Of a DNA stretch of 64,000 nt, positions 55,542-64,000 are shown piece after piece. Source of the DNA: CAYOUV01 sp963790075. Lineage in GTDB: Bacteria; Chloroflexota; Anaerolineae; Anaerolineales; Villigracilaceae. Each line of letters begins with the position of its first letter. Position 1 is the stretch's first letter. The notes under the pieces were generated by a model. That model was given only the letters and a program-made list of their open reading frames with translations. It was not told where the DNA came from and did no database searches. The translations under genes and the position numbers were made by a program. The DNA is taken from NCBI GenBank assembly GCA_963790075.1, contig CAWBNG010000008.1, forward strand, positions 1-64,000, given 5' to 3'.

Positions 55542-56532
55542 TGAGACTCTCCTGTTTGACACCGGCTTTTTGATACAACAAACATGAGGCCAGATGGTCA
55601 CCTACCACAGGTTCAAAAGCGGGTTCTTGCGTATGACAGACATCCATCACAAATGGGCAGCGCGGATGAAAGCGACAGCCAGAAGGCGGATGCAACAAGC
55701 TCGGCGGTGCGCCTTCCATCTTGTACAGTTCATTTTCGCCCAGGCGGATGTTAGGAACGGACTTCAATAAACCCTGAGTGTAGGGATGCTTCGAATCGCC
55801 AAAAACGTCGTTGACGTCGCCCACTTCGGCCATCTTGGCTGCATACATGACCGCTACGCGATCCGCAACTTCAGCCACCACACCGATATTGTGGGTGATC
55901 AGCAAAATGGTCAGCCCAAACTCTTTCTGAAGTTCCTGCAACAAATCGAGAAACTTGGCCTCCACGATTACGTCCAGAGAAGTGGTAGGCTCATCAGCAA
56001 TGAGGAGTTTGGTGCGCAGGGCGAGCGCCAGGGAGATCATCACCCGTTGGCGCATCCCACCCGACATCTGGTGCGGATACTCGCTCAGGCGTTCACGCCG
56101 GATGCCCAGGCGTTCAGCCAATTCTTCAGCCCGACTTCGTGCCGCAGCATCGGAGGTCTCCGGTTCATGCGTATGGATGGTTTCAGTCAGGTGGTCGAGG
56201 ATACGTTGGATCGGGTTGAGCGAGGTCATCGGATCCTGAAAGACCATGCCTATCTCGGCACCGCGCACATCCGGCATCTCGTTTAATGGCAGTTTCATCA
56301 GGTCACGGCCATCAAACCACAGCTCCCCCCCGGTAATGCTGGCTGGTCCGGTATGCAAGCGCATCAGGGCTTTGCCGAGAGTCGATTTTCCACAACCGGA
56401 CTCGCCCACCAGACCCAAAATCTCGCCACGGCGGATATCAAGCGAAACGTCGTCTACCGCCCGCACTGCTCCAGCCCGGGTCTGGTACTCAACTGTCAGG
56501 TTTCGAACAGAATAAAGGATATCCTCAGGCAT
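55534..56532 (-). CDS. Oligopeptide ABC transporter, ATP-binding protein (OppD/DppD-like)
   Basis: This 332-residue ATPase has GLVGESGCGKSTLGKALMRL (Walker A), signature MSGGMRQRVMISLALALRTK, Walker B LLIADEPTTSLDVIVEAKFL and LLITHNIGVVAEVADRVAVM (switch His). The C-terminal oligopeptide-type tail is HPYTQGLLKSVPNIRLGENE with PPSGCRFHPRCPFVMDVCHT. It overlaps OppF by 8 bases and shares one base with the upstream permease stop (ATGA-type), so it is coupled. It partners with OppF as a heterodimer. Confidence 0.94.
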   Translation of the reverse strand: MPEDILYSVRNLTVEYQTRAGAVRAVDDVSLDIRRGEILGLVGESGCGKSTLGKALMRLHTGPASITGGELWFDGRDLMKLPLNEMPDVRGAEIGMVFQDPMTSLNPIQRILDHLTETIHTHEPETSDAAARSRAEELAERLGIRRERLSEYPHQMSGGMRQRVMISLALALRTKLLIADEPTTSLDVIVEAKFLDLLQELQKEFGLTILLITHNIGVVAEVADRVAVMYAAKMAEVGDVNDVFGDSKHPYTQGLLKSVPNIRLGENELYKMEGAPPSLLHPPSGCRFHPRCPFVMDVCHTQEPAFEPVVGDHLASCLLYQKAGVKQESLNG

Positions 56533-57815
56533 CAGCGCTCCCTCAGCTTCGGGTTAAATATCTCAGTCAGGCCTTCACCCATCATAGAGAAGGCCAGAAC
56601 GATAAGCATGATTGCCAAACCCGGGAAGGTGATCATCCACCAAGCAGTCTGGATAAAGCGTTGGCCGCGTGCCAGATCAATACCCCAATCGGCAATCGTC
56701 GGAGGGAGCCCCAGACCCAGGAAGGAAAGACCGGCCCCAGTCAGAATTGCATCCGCAACGTTAACTGAGAAAATTATCGCAACAGACGGAATTACATTGG
56801 GGAAAATGTAAAGCCGTAGGATTTCCAGGCTGCGTGCCCCGATGCTTTGGGCCGCCTCAACATAGATTTCTTCCTTCACAGATAGAGTCTGTCCACGCAC
56901 AATACGATAATAAGTAGGGATGTACAAAACCGAAATGGCAACAATGACATTGAGAATGCTGGGCCCCAAGACAGCAGTGATAGCAATTGCCAGGATCAGA
57001 CCAGGGAAAGCGTACAGGCTATCCATCACCAGGCTCAGCAGGCGGTCGAACGAACCGCCAATAAAACCGGCCAACAAGCCTAATGGCACGCCCAGCACCA
57101 AGGCTACGATGGAGGCGCTAAACCCAATAATTATCGCAACGCGCGTTCCCCACAAGAGGCGACTGAGGACATCTTGTCCGATATCGTTGGTACCGAGGAT
57201 AAAGCCGCCCGCTGTGGCAGTCTCACCAGTGATGCTTGCGCCTGCACGCAAGGTTGGGAATTGGGCTGAGACCCTATCAAACTCGGTCGACTGCACAACC
57301 GCAGCTTGCACTGTGCCATCGATCACTGCTTGCAGGGTTTCCTCCAATGAAGAAAAACGTTCAATGCGCGGTCGCAGCCGCAAACCTTCGGGTTCATTTT
57401 TGATTTGATTATCAATTGCTTGGGCTTGCTCATTCAAAGCACCCGCGGTTGGCACGCCCTGAACTACAGCGATAGAAGGTCGTGGTTGCCCTTCAGGGGC
57501 TGCCATATCCTTCAATGTATTGACCGATGAATCTTTGGGTACGATCAGTACCGGTATCTCGGGGTGTTGGCCGGGTGCCAAAAATCTGGGTCCGACCAGA
57601 GCGTCCGGCGAGTAAGGGGCAAACAAACCCGGGAAAAGCGCGACCACGATGAAAGCAACTACCATAACGGCTGAAATACTGACAAACCACCAGTCAGCGC
57701 CATACCAACGCCGCGCCATAAAGATACGCCGAATGAAGCCAACTCGCTGGATTTCGGCTTCCCAAGATGTGTCCTCGGCAGGAATTTCGGGGGGATGTTC
57801 TTTGATTTCAGTCAC
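56532..57815 (-). CDS. Oligopeptide ABC permease (OppC/DppC-like) with a large extracytoplasmic insertion
   Basis: This 427-residue permease is longer than the usual 290-310. After the first membrane helix (about residues 43-65) and the FAPYSPDALVGPRFLAPG segment, about 120 extra residues occur (82-205) before FILGTNDIGQDVLSRLLWGT, where the normal family sequence resumes. The insertion has VLIVPKDSSVNTLKDMAAPE, SIAVVQGVPTAG, FSSLEETLQAVIDGTVQAAV and VQSTEFDRVSAQFPTLRAGA. This resembles one lobe of a type 2 periplasmic-binding protein. The remaining five helices and docking loop AAQSIGARSLEILRLYIFPN are normal. The core function is peptide transport; the insert has an unknown role. It lies 3 bases after the OppB gene. 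Confidence 0.9.
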   Translation of the reverse strand: MTEIKEHPPEIPAEDTSWEAEIQRVGFIRRIFMARRWYGADWWFVSISAVMVVAFIVVALFPGLFAPYSPDALVGPRFLAPGQHPEIPVLIVPKDSSVNTLKDMAAPEGQPRPSIAVVQGVPTAGALNEQAQAIDNQIKNEPEGLRLRPRIERFSSLEETLQAVIDGTVQAAVVQSTEFDRVSAQFPTLRAGASITGETATAGGFILGTNDIGQDVLSRLLWGTRVAIIIGFSASIVALVLGVPLGLLAGFIGGSFDRLLSLVMDSLYAFPGLILAIAITAVLGPSILNVIVAISVLYIPTYYRIVRGQTLSVKEEIYVEAAQSIGARSLEILRLYIFPNVIPSVAIIFSVNVADAILTGAGLSFLGLGLPPTIADWGIDLARGQRFIQTAWWMITFPGLAIMLIVLAFSMMGEGLTEIFNPKLRER

Positions 57816-57818
57816 GAA

Positions 57819-58916
57819 TTAGTACCTCACCCGCGGGTCGACCATGGAATAAATTACATCGACCGCTAAACTGATTAATGCAACCAGGAGTGCAAAAACG
57901 GTAATGACGCTTTGTACGGCCGTGTAGTCACGGGCAGAAATACGCTCCACCAGGTAACTGCCCATACCCGGCCACGAAAACACCGTTTCCGTCAGAACCG
58001 CACCAGCCAGCAAAATTGCTACTTGCAAACCGATCAAGGTAATAACCGGAATCATGGCGTTCTTTAGGGCGTGTCCATAAACCAGTACATGTTCGCGAAT
58101 GCCACGCGCGCGCGCAGCAGAAATGTAATCGGCTTGTAAAGTTTCGATGACGTTGATACGGGTCATGCGCACAAATACACCTGACAAGATCAATCCCAAC
58201 GTAATTGTGGGAAGAATAAGGTGCTCTGCAACCGAAAGGAATGCCGGCCAATTACCGGTTATCAAAGCATCCACAGCATACAAATTAGTAATATGTTTGA
58301 TGGTCGTACCGATCACTGGGTCGATCCTGCCTGAGATCGGCAACCAATTAAGTTGAACCCCAAACAAGAGTTGCAGCATCAAACCAAGCCAAAAAATAGG
58401 TAACGAATAAATAACGACTGAATAAATGCGCAGCACGTAATCCAAGGTGCGTTTGCGACGTGCTGCAGCCAAAGTACCGCCATAAATCCCAACTACCAAG
58501 GCGAGGATCGAAGCCGGGATAACCAACTCCAAAGTGGCGGGGAAGCGTTCGCTCATTTCATCAATGATCGGCCGGTGTCCGCCGGTAAGTGAATTGCCGA
58601 AATGGAGCGTGACCATATCCCCAAGGAAGCGGCCGTACTGCACAATCATGGGATCGTTCAGACCCAATTGTGTGCGAATTCGCGCGATCATCTCGGGTGT
58701 ACCTTTGGGCCCAAGAGCCGACCTGACCGGATCGCCAGGCAGTACCCGCAGCACGAAGAAGACCAGCGTGGCCAGGATGAAGACCATCGGTAGAGTCAGC
58801 CCGATGCGAGTCAAGATGTAGCGGCGCAACCCCGTCGAGCCTCGCACAAAAATATAAACAAGCAGGAGGAGAGCGGGGGTGCCAACAATGAGAGCAATCA
58901 GGGTAATAGGGCTCAC
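57819..58916 (-). CDS. Oligopeptide ABC permease (OppB/DppB-like)
   Basis: This 365-residue permease has an unusual extra N-terminal helix (about residues 5-24), which precedes the normal YILTRIGLTLPMVFILATLV start. Family segments are RVLPGDPVRSALGPKGTPEM, LGLNDPMIVQYGRFLGDMVT, LHFGNSLTGGHRPIIDEMSE and the docking loop AARARGIREHVLVYGHALKN. FSWPGMGSYLVERISARDYT is near the end. It follows the binding-protein gene after a hairpin and is cotranscribed with OppC. The N-terminal extra helix is not rare in Chloroflexota-like proteins but lengthens the family norm. Confidence 0.92.
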   Translation of the reverse strand: MSPITLIALIVGTPALLLLVYIFVRGSTGLRRYILTRIGLTLPMVFILATLVFFVLRVLPGDPVRSALGPKGTPEMIARIRTQLGLNDPMIVQYGRFLGDMVTLHFGNSLTGGHRPIIDEMSERFPATLELVIPASILALVVGIYGGTLAAARRKRTLDYVLRIYSVVIYSLPIFWLGLMLQLLFGVQLNWLPISGRIDPVIGTTIKHITNLYAVDALITGNWPAFLSVAEHLILPTITLGLILSGVFVRMTRINVIETLQADYISAARARGIREHVLVYGHALKNAMIPVITLIGLQVAILLAGAVLTETVFSWPGMGSYLVERISARDYTAVQSVITVFALLVALISLAVDVIYSMVDPRVRY

Positions 58917-58943
58917 GGTTCCCTTTGCAGATAAGAAATTAGA

Positions 58944-58966
58944 AGGGGCGGGATGAACCCGCCCCT
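58944..58966 (-). promoter_or_regulatory. Intercistronic hairpin between binding-protein and OppB genes
   Basis: AGGGGCGGG and CCCGCCCCT form a 9-base-pair stem with loop ATGAA. Identical arms occur between tupA and tupB at 41798-41822. The position after a binding-protein gene suggests control of relative expression or message stability. Confidence 0.6.
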
Positions 58967-58988
58967 AACCATTTTAGTCGATTGGAAG

Positions 58989-60719
58989 TTACGGAGTCTT
59001 GGTGAGCGTGGAGTAGTTAAACTCGATCACGCCAGCAATGTTCAACGTCTCTGGAGTAGCATACTGGTCTGCACCGTGGATGTTATCGCGGAAGACCACA
59101 TATTCCGGATTGAAGAACAGAGGCACCGTCACCACCAAGTCGGCATAGACATCCTGCGCCTGCTTATAAAGATCAGCGCGCTTGGTCAAATCTGTCTCGA
59201 CGTCAGCCTGTGCCATCAGATCGACAAGTTGTTGAGCCTTGTCATTGATGGGCTTGCCGAAATCTGTTCCACTCGCGGAAGGAGATACGTTCGTGCCTTC
59301 TCCGCCATTGTATACGAAGGGATCCAGATAGTTGGATGGGTCAGGATAGTCGAAGAACCAACCCAGCACACCAACAGCATAGGAATCACCGCCAGTTAAG
59401 GCAGTGACGTAAGTGCTCCATTCCTGCGACTGCAGGGTGACCTTGATCTCTTTGGTAGCTTCCAACTGTTTTTGGACAACCTGCATCCATGCAGCGGTAG
59501 AAGCGCCGTAGTGTTCAGGTGGGTACCACATTTCAAGCATCAACGGGTTGCTCTCGCTGTAACCTGAAGCCTCAAGGTACTTCCTGGCTTGATCCAGGTT
59601 CGGTGAAGCATACATGGTGTCGAAGGCTTCAGAGGCGCCCAAGAATCCAGGCGGGACCATTGAATACAGCGGGCTGACCTGACCACCAAAGACCGTATCG
59701 GAGATCTCATTGCGGTCGACCGCAGAGGCAATCGCTTTGACCACGTTCGGGTCATCAGTCGGTGCCATGGTATGGTTGAGGATCAGGTAGCGGATCGAAC
59801 CACCGTCGATCGTGCCAACATGCAAGCCAGAAACACCTTTCAGCTGGCCGATCAGTTCAGGCCCCAAGAAGCGCCAGGCGACATCGATCTCACCATTTTG
59901 AACGGCCAGGGCTTCGGTCTGAGGATCGGAGAAATAGCGGACGATGACCTGCTTGACCTGCGCCGGAAGGTTGCCATTGTAGTAAGGATTGGGTTCAAAG
60001 ACGATCTGCTCGCCGGGTGTAAATTGCGAGACAAACCAAGGGCCCGTACCATAGATGGGTGCCGGGGGGAAGAGCTCGCACTTATCAGCCGGATAGATAT
60101 TCGGATTGGCTGGGGTATAGGTAGCGCTAGCCAAAATTTGTGGGAAGTAAGCTACCGCGCTCTTCAGAGTGAAGACGATGGTCTTGTCATCCGGTGCCGC
60201 TACACTCTTCAGGTACGGCGTCGCCAGCGCATCAGCTACGCCATTCGGACAGTCGGGACCAACGGTCAGCAGACGGTTGATGCTGTCAGCATATATCTGT
60301 GCAGTCAGGTCAGTACCGTCGCCAAATTTGATCCCGTCACGTAGCGTGAAGGTGTAGGTCAAACCATCAGCCGAGATCTCTGGCATGGCAGTGGCCAGGG
60401 CAGGTACAAGCTGATCACTGGTGCCGGGTTTCCACTTAAGTAGACCTTCGTTAATATTCTTGATCACTTCCCAGTCACGAGTGGAATAGGCGTCCGCCGG
60501 ATCCAGACTAGCAATTTTATCGGTCGTACCGATAATGATTGTGTCTGCTGGCGTAGAGGCAGAGGCCTGGGTAGGAGCCTCAGTTGCCGCAGGAGCCTCT
60601 GTCATTGCAGGCGCTTGAGTTTGCACTTCAGTCGGCGTTGCTTTCGGACCGCATGCTCCCAACACCATGCTGACCATAATCAATAGGCTCGCTAACAGGA
60701 GCCATTTTTGTGATTTCAT
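58989..60719 (-). CDS. Oligopeptide ABC transporter, substrate-binding lipoprotein (SBP family 5)
   Basis: This 576-residue protein begins MKSQKWLLLASLLIMVSMVL followed by GACGPKATP, a lipoprotein signal with lipidated Cys, and a linker rich in Ala/Thr/Glu (about residues 25-60). The mature SBP_bac_5 domain has IIIGTTDKIASLDPADAYST, LTYTFTLRDGIKFGDGTDLT (a family segment), YGTGPWFVSQFTPGEQIVFE, IAWRFL-like and VGVLGWFFDYPDPSNYLDPF. It is the first gene of the opp operon, with AGGAGGAG before the ATG. Peptides are the usual ligand of the family, but nickel or sugar ligands occur, so specificity is inferred. Confidence 0.93.
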   Translation of the reverse strand: MKSQKWLLLASLLIMVSMVLGACGPKATPTEVQTQAPAMTEAPAATEAPTQASASTPADTIIIGTTDKIASLDPADAYSTRDWEVIKNINEGLLKWKPGTSDQLVPALATAMPEISADGLTYTFTLRDGIKFGDGTDLTAQIYADSINRLLTVGPDCPNGVADALATPYLKSVAAPDDKTIVFTLKSAVAYFPQILASATYTPANPNIYPADKCELFPPAPIYGTGPWFVSQFTPGEQIVFEPNPYYNGNLPAQVKQVIVRYFSDPQTEALAVQNGEIDVAWRFLGPELIGQLKGVSGLHVGTIDGGSIRYLILNHTMAPTDDPNVVKAIASAVDRNEISDTVFGGQVSPLYSMVPPGFLGASEAFDTMYASPNLDQARKYLEASGYSESNPLMLEMWYPPEHYGASTAAWMQVVQKQLEATKEIKVTLQSQEWSTYVTALTGGDSYAVGVLGWFFDYPDPSNYLDPFVYNGGEGTNVSPSASGTDFGKPINDKAQQLVDLMAQADVETDLTKRADLYKQAQDVYADLVVTVPLFFNPEYVVFRDNIHGADQYATPETLNIAGVIEFNYSTLTKTP

Positions 60720-60831
60720 TACTCTCCTCCTACATATTGGAATTCGGAATACGAAAAATCAAAACGTCTTTGTTTGCAATGGGATTGAATGTTTGCGCCT
60801 CCTTTCACTAACGATTACATTATAGATGATT

Positions 60832-60859
60832 ATTATACGCTACTGAAGGGGACTGTCAA
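60832..60859 (-). promoter_or_regulatory. Consensus promoter of the opp operon
   Basis: On the minus strand TTGACA (60859-60854), a 16-base spacer and TATAAT (60837-60832) form a near-perfect sigma70 promoter about 113 bases before the binding-protein ATG at 60719. The leader between is AT-rich. A second TATAAT at 60824-60819 lacks a partner at proper spacing. The rest of the 60720-61082 gap holds no gene. Confidence 0.85.
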
Positions 60860-61082
60860 GCTACCCTGGTATTAGTCAAAATACGATGGCAGTATTGGTC
60901 TTCAGCCTGCTGGGGTACGGACTGCGTGATGCGCTCGATCCATGCCTGGCACACATGAGCCAATAGTATGTACCGAAGCATGGTCTAAAAGGGTACAGTT
61001 CAATGTGTCCGTCATGTTCTTTTCAGGCGGTGGCTCGTGTATAATGAATCTAAATTCCCCACATTCACCCGAGAAAACAAAC

Positions 61083-64000
61083 ATGAAAAAGGCATATTCT
61101 CCTTTCTGGCGTCTGACAATCACCATCCTGTTGGTCACGTTGGCCTGCAGCCTGCCAGGTAAACTTCCTCCAACCCCGGCCTCCACACCGACCGCTCTGG
61201 CGACATCAGCCATACCGCTCCCGCCGGCTGTGATAGAAACCAGCCCATCGGCCGGCAGCCAAATTCCATTGGACGGGTTGGTGACAATCTATTTCAACCA
61301 AGCCATGGATCGCACCTCGGTCGCATCGGCCTTGAGCGTCCAACCGTCTGATGTGACCGGGCAACTGGCATGGAAGGATGATGCCACCCTGATCTTCACT
61401 CCCGACGGCAGCCTGCCGGCTGCCAGCCAATTTGCGCTCCAAATCGGGCAGGGCGCTCGAGCCGCGAATGGGCTGGGCTTGCTGCAAGCGGTTTCTCTTG
61501 ATTTTCAGACCCCGGATTATTTGCGCCCGACCCAATTCCTGCCGAAACCCGATTCTGAGGAAGTGATTCCCAACGCCGCCATCGTTGCAGCTTTCAACCA
61601 GCCGGTCGTCCCACTAGGAGCGGACCCGGCCGCACTCCCCGCAGCCTTTTCCATCCAGCCAGCCGCACAGGGAAAGGGCGAATGGCTCAACACCAGTACT
61701 TATATCTTCTATCCAGACCCGGCGCTTTCCGGGGGCCTGACTTATACGGTCAGTCTCAACCCAGACCTGACCGCCAATTCCGGCAGCCAGTTGGCCCAAT
61801 CTGACATCCAGACCAGCTGGTCCTTCACCACCGCGCTTCCGGCGGTCGATTCGATCGACCCGTCGCCCGAACAATCATTGGGACTCGATCCAAAAATCAA
61901 GATCACCTTTAACCAGCCTATGGACCAGGCCAGCCTCGAAAACGGGTTGCAGTTCACGGGTCCGGCCGGGAACGTGGCCGGTAAGTTCAGCTGGAGCGAT
62001 GACGGGACAAGCGTCAGCTTCCAGCCCACCATTCTACTTTCCCGCAGCAGGACCTATACACTCAATCTCGATGGTCAAACGGTGCGCGGGGCGGGCGGCA
62101 CGCCGCTTGGACAGGATCAAAAATTCACCTTCAAAACCTATGGCAACTTCAGCGTGACCGCCAGTACCCCCTTGCAGGGCAAGGTAAAAGAACAGTATGA
62201 CAGCGTCAAGGTTTTCTTCGGCGCGCCGGTCCAAGATGGCAATCTCGACCAATACGTATCGATCACGCCGCAGGTGCCCAATTCAAGCCCCTACACCAGC
62301 GACGATGGTCTCAGCCTTTTGCTTGGAGGTATGTTCGAACCATCGACCGATTACACCCTGACGATTTCCAGCGCCTTGAAAGACCGTTGGGGCCAGGCGC
62401 TGGGCACCCCCTTCACGCTCAACTTTAAAACCACACCCGCCAGCCCGGATCTGACGCTGCCGTATTTTGGGGCCAGCATGTTCTTCGTCCGGCCGGAGCA
62501 GCCGGTGCTGAACGCCCAGGCCACCAACATCCCTCGCGCCGATCTGACAATCGCCCCACTATCATTGAGCGACTTCTTCTCGATCACCGGGCAAAACAGC
62601 TATGACACGCGCCAGGCGTACTCGCCAAAAAATGCGCGCACGATTTCCCAATCTCTCAAGCTGACCTCCAACCAGGCCCAACCGGTCGCGCTGACACTAA
62701 CGAATAATGACCAGCCTCTTTCGCCTGGCTTATATTACCTCAAGGTCGATGCGCAGCAACTGAAATACCACCGCCAGGAGCCGTATTTCGTCATCTCCAG
62801 CGACATCAACCTGACCTTTAAAGCCGGAGCCAGCGACGCGCTGGTCTGGGCAGTGGATTTACGCAGCGGGCAACCCCTGGCGAATACGCCGGTTTCGATC
62901 TACGCCAATGATGGCGGTTTGTTGGTCTCCGGCCAGACCGATGCCCAGGGCCTGTGGCAAACATCCATCCCGGAACGCCTCGATCCGTACGCATCCCTGT
63001 ACGCCATTATCGGTGCAGTCGGTCAGGATAATTTCAGCCTGGCAATGTCCACCTGGGATTCGGGCATCGCGCCGTGGGATTTTGGCTTGAGTGGACAAGT
63101 AACCCCACCCCAAACCGAAATCTATTTGTATTCAGACCGACCAATCTACCGCCCGGGACAGACGGTCTATTTCCGCGGCGTCGTGCGCGAAGCCTTCAAC
63201 GGTCGCTACACCATGCCGGAACAAAACACGATCGATCTGTCCCTCTCGGACGGCAACGGGCAGGAACTTAACAGCTTCTCGCTGTCCCTGTCCGCTTACG
63301 GCACGCTCAACGGCCAGTACACGCTCCCGGCAGATGCTGCGCCTGGGTACTACAGCCTCACGAACAAAAAGACCCAGACCTATTTCTCCTTCCAGGTGGC
63401 CGATTATCGCAAACCTGAGATCAACCTGAGCGTTGAACTCAGTCCCGAACAAATTCGAACCGGCCAGACGCCGCAGGCGACCGTCAATGCCCGCTATTTC
63501 TTTGACGCTCCGGCCGGAAACCTGCCGGTCACGTGGACCTTGTATACAACCTCCGCTTCCTTCCGCCTGCCACAATACCAGGTAGGACCGATCGACTCAA
63601 ACTGGATGCTGCCGTATAGTTTCCGGACCGGAGGGAACTTTGGCAAACAAATCGCCCAGGGCGAAGGTCGCACGGGAGCAGACGGAACGCTTTCGATCCA
63701 ATTATCAGATCTACCCGAGTTCGATGCGCTTCAGAACCTGACCCTGGAGGTCACCGCGCAGGACGAGAGCGGGGCACAGATCAGCGCGCGCAGCAGTATG
63801 CTGGTCCATCCCACCGATTTTTACGTCGGTCTGCGGCCGGATCAGTGGGTCGGCCAGGCGGGGACGGCTCTGGGCTTCGATGTCCTGAGTGTGGATTGGA
63901 ATCAGAAATCGCTCGGCGGGAAGAGCCTGGTGGCCGAGTTCAGCCAGGTGACCTGGGAACGCAAGGACCCGCCGCTCTCGAATCAATACGCCCCACCCAG
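61083..64000 (+). CDS. Alpha-2-macroglobulin family lipoprotein with N-terminal Ig-like repeats (partial, runs off the window)
   Basis: An open frame starts at ATG 61083 and continues past the window end, at least 972 codons. It begins MKKAYSPFWRLTITILLVTL with ACSLPGK, a lipoprotein signal. The next 450 residues contain four repeats of a Big_5 (SbsA Ig-like) domain, seen as VTIYFNQAMDRTSVASALSV, IVAAFNQPVVPLGADP, IKITFNQPMDQASLENGLQF and VKVFFGAPVQDGNLDQYVSI. After about residue 610 comes LVWAVDLRSGQPLANTPVSI and YSDRPIYRPGQTVYFRGVVR, the MG2 signature of bacterial alpha-2-macroglobulins (YfaS-like). MG domains follow. The thioester and C-terminal parts are outside the window, so protease trapping cannot be judged. 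Confidence 0.88.
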   Translation, partial: MKKAYSPFWRLTITILLVTLACSLPGKLPPTPASTPTALATSAIPLPPAVIETSPSAGSQIPLDGLVTIYFNQAMDRTSVASALSVQPSDVTGQLAWKDDATLIFTPDGSLPAASQFALQIGQGARAANGLGLLQAVSLDFQTPDYLRPTQFLPKPDSEEVIPNAAIVAAFNQPVVPLGADPAALPAAFSIQPAAQGKGEWLNTSTYIFYPDPALSGGLTYTVSLNPDLTANSGSQLAQSDIQTSWSFTTALPAVDSIDPSPEQSLGLDPKIKITFNQPMDQASLENGLQFTGPAGNVAGKFSWSDDGTSVSFQPTILLSRSRTYTLNLDGQTVRGAGGTPLGQDQKFTFKTYGNFSVTASTPLQGKVKEQYDSVKVFFGAPVQDGNLDQYVSITPQVPNSSPYTSDDGLSLLLGGMFEPSTDYTLTISSALKDRWGQALGTPFTLNFKTTPASPDLTLPYFGASMFFVRPEQPVLNAQATNIPRADLTIAPLSLSDFFSITGQNSYDTRQAYSPKNARTISQSLKLTSNQAQPVALTLTNNDQPLSPGLYYLKVDAQQLKYHRQEPYFVISSDINLTFKAGASDALVWAVDLRSGQPLANTPVSIYANDGGLLVSGQTDAQGLWQTSIPERLDPYASLYAIIGAVGQDNFSLAMSTWDSGIAPWDFGLSGQVTPPQTEIYLYSDRPIYRPGQTVYFRGVVREAFNGRYTMPEQNTIDLSLSDGNGQELNSFSLSLSAYGTLNGQYTLPADAAPGYYSLTNKKTQTYFSFQVADYRKPEINLSVELSPEQIRTGQTPQATVNARYFFDAPAGNLPVTWTLYTTSASFRLPQYQVGPIDSNWMLPYSFRTGGNFGKQIAQGEGRTGADGTLSIQLSDLPEFDALQNLTLEVTAQDESGAQISARSSMLVHPTDFYVGLRPDQWVGQAGTALGFDVLSVDWNQKSLGGKSLVAEFSQVTWERKDPPLSNQYAPP

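Overview
The window reads as a chromosome segment of an Anaerolineae-type Chloroflexota bacterium. This is inferred from gene content, moderately high GC with an AT-rich island, lipoproteins with Thr/Pro/Ala-rich linkers, and an AmrS-type radical SAM gene with AmmeMemoRadiSam features. No 16S rRNA or other decisive marker is present, so the assignment is an inference.

Region 1 (about 0.3-23.6 kb) is a surface polysaccharide locus, almost all on the minus strand. In transcription order it encodes an ABC exporter (Wzm, Wzt), the dTDP-rhamnose enzymes (RfbC, B, A, D), a GT4 glycosyltransferase, a methyltransferase with a long coiled coil, a 1239-residue protein with three GT4-like domains, polytopic membrane proteins, flippase-like proteins, GT2 glycosyltransferases, a methyltransferase and a WecA/TagO-type initiating transferase. 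About 5.3-17.5 kb is AT-rich and contains decayed or frameshifted genes.

Region 2 (23.8-36.8 kb) is housekeeping: coaBC, a phosphoesterase, a DUF4349 lipoprotein, an SCO1664/DUF3090 pair, an acyl-CoA mutase catalytic subunit with isobutyryl-CoA mutase-type active-site residues, 6-phosphofructokinase, RNase Z, FtsK/SpoIIIE, a membrane Ser/Thr kinase with a beta-propeller, and tRNA-Arg(CCU). Region 3 (36.8-38.9 kb) is a small accessory patch with an attC-like palindromic element, a small membrane protein and an AT-richer amino-acid racemase.

Region 4 (39-47.9 kb) holds a cysteine-desulfurase-like enzyme, a tungstate transporter operon (tupABC) with its regulator, a monosaccharide ABC transporter and a universal stress protein. 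Region 5 (47.9-54.4 kb) holds mobA, a MoxR ATPase (frameshifted), a transglutaminase membrane protein, DUF58 and AmrS. Region 6 (54.4-64 kb) is a complete oligopeptide ABC transporter operon, in which the OppC-like permease carries an unusual extracytoplasmic insertion, followed by the start of an alpha-2-macroglobulin-like lipoprotein that runs off the window.

A general caution: single-base frameshifts interrupt at least four otherwise well-conserved genes (flippase, GT4, rfbB, and moxR twice). This pattern is as consistent with assembly indels as with true decay. The most unusual items are the OppC insertion, the active-site signature of the mutase, and the combination of a multi-domain glycosyltransferase and a methyltransferase/coiled-coil protein with a Wzm/Wzt exporter.
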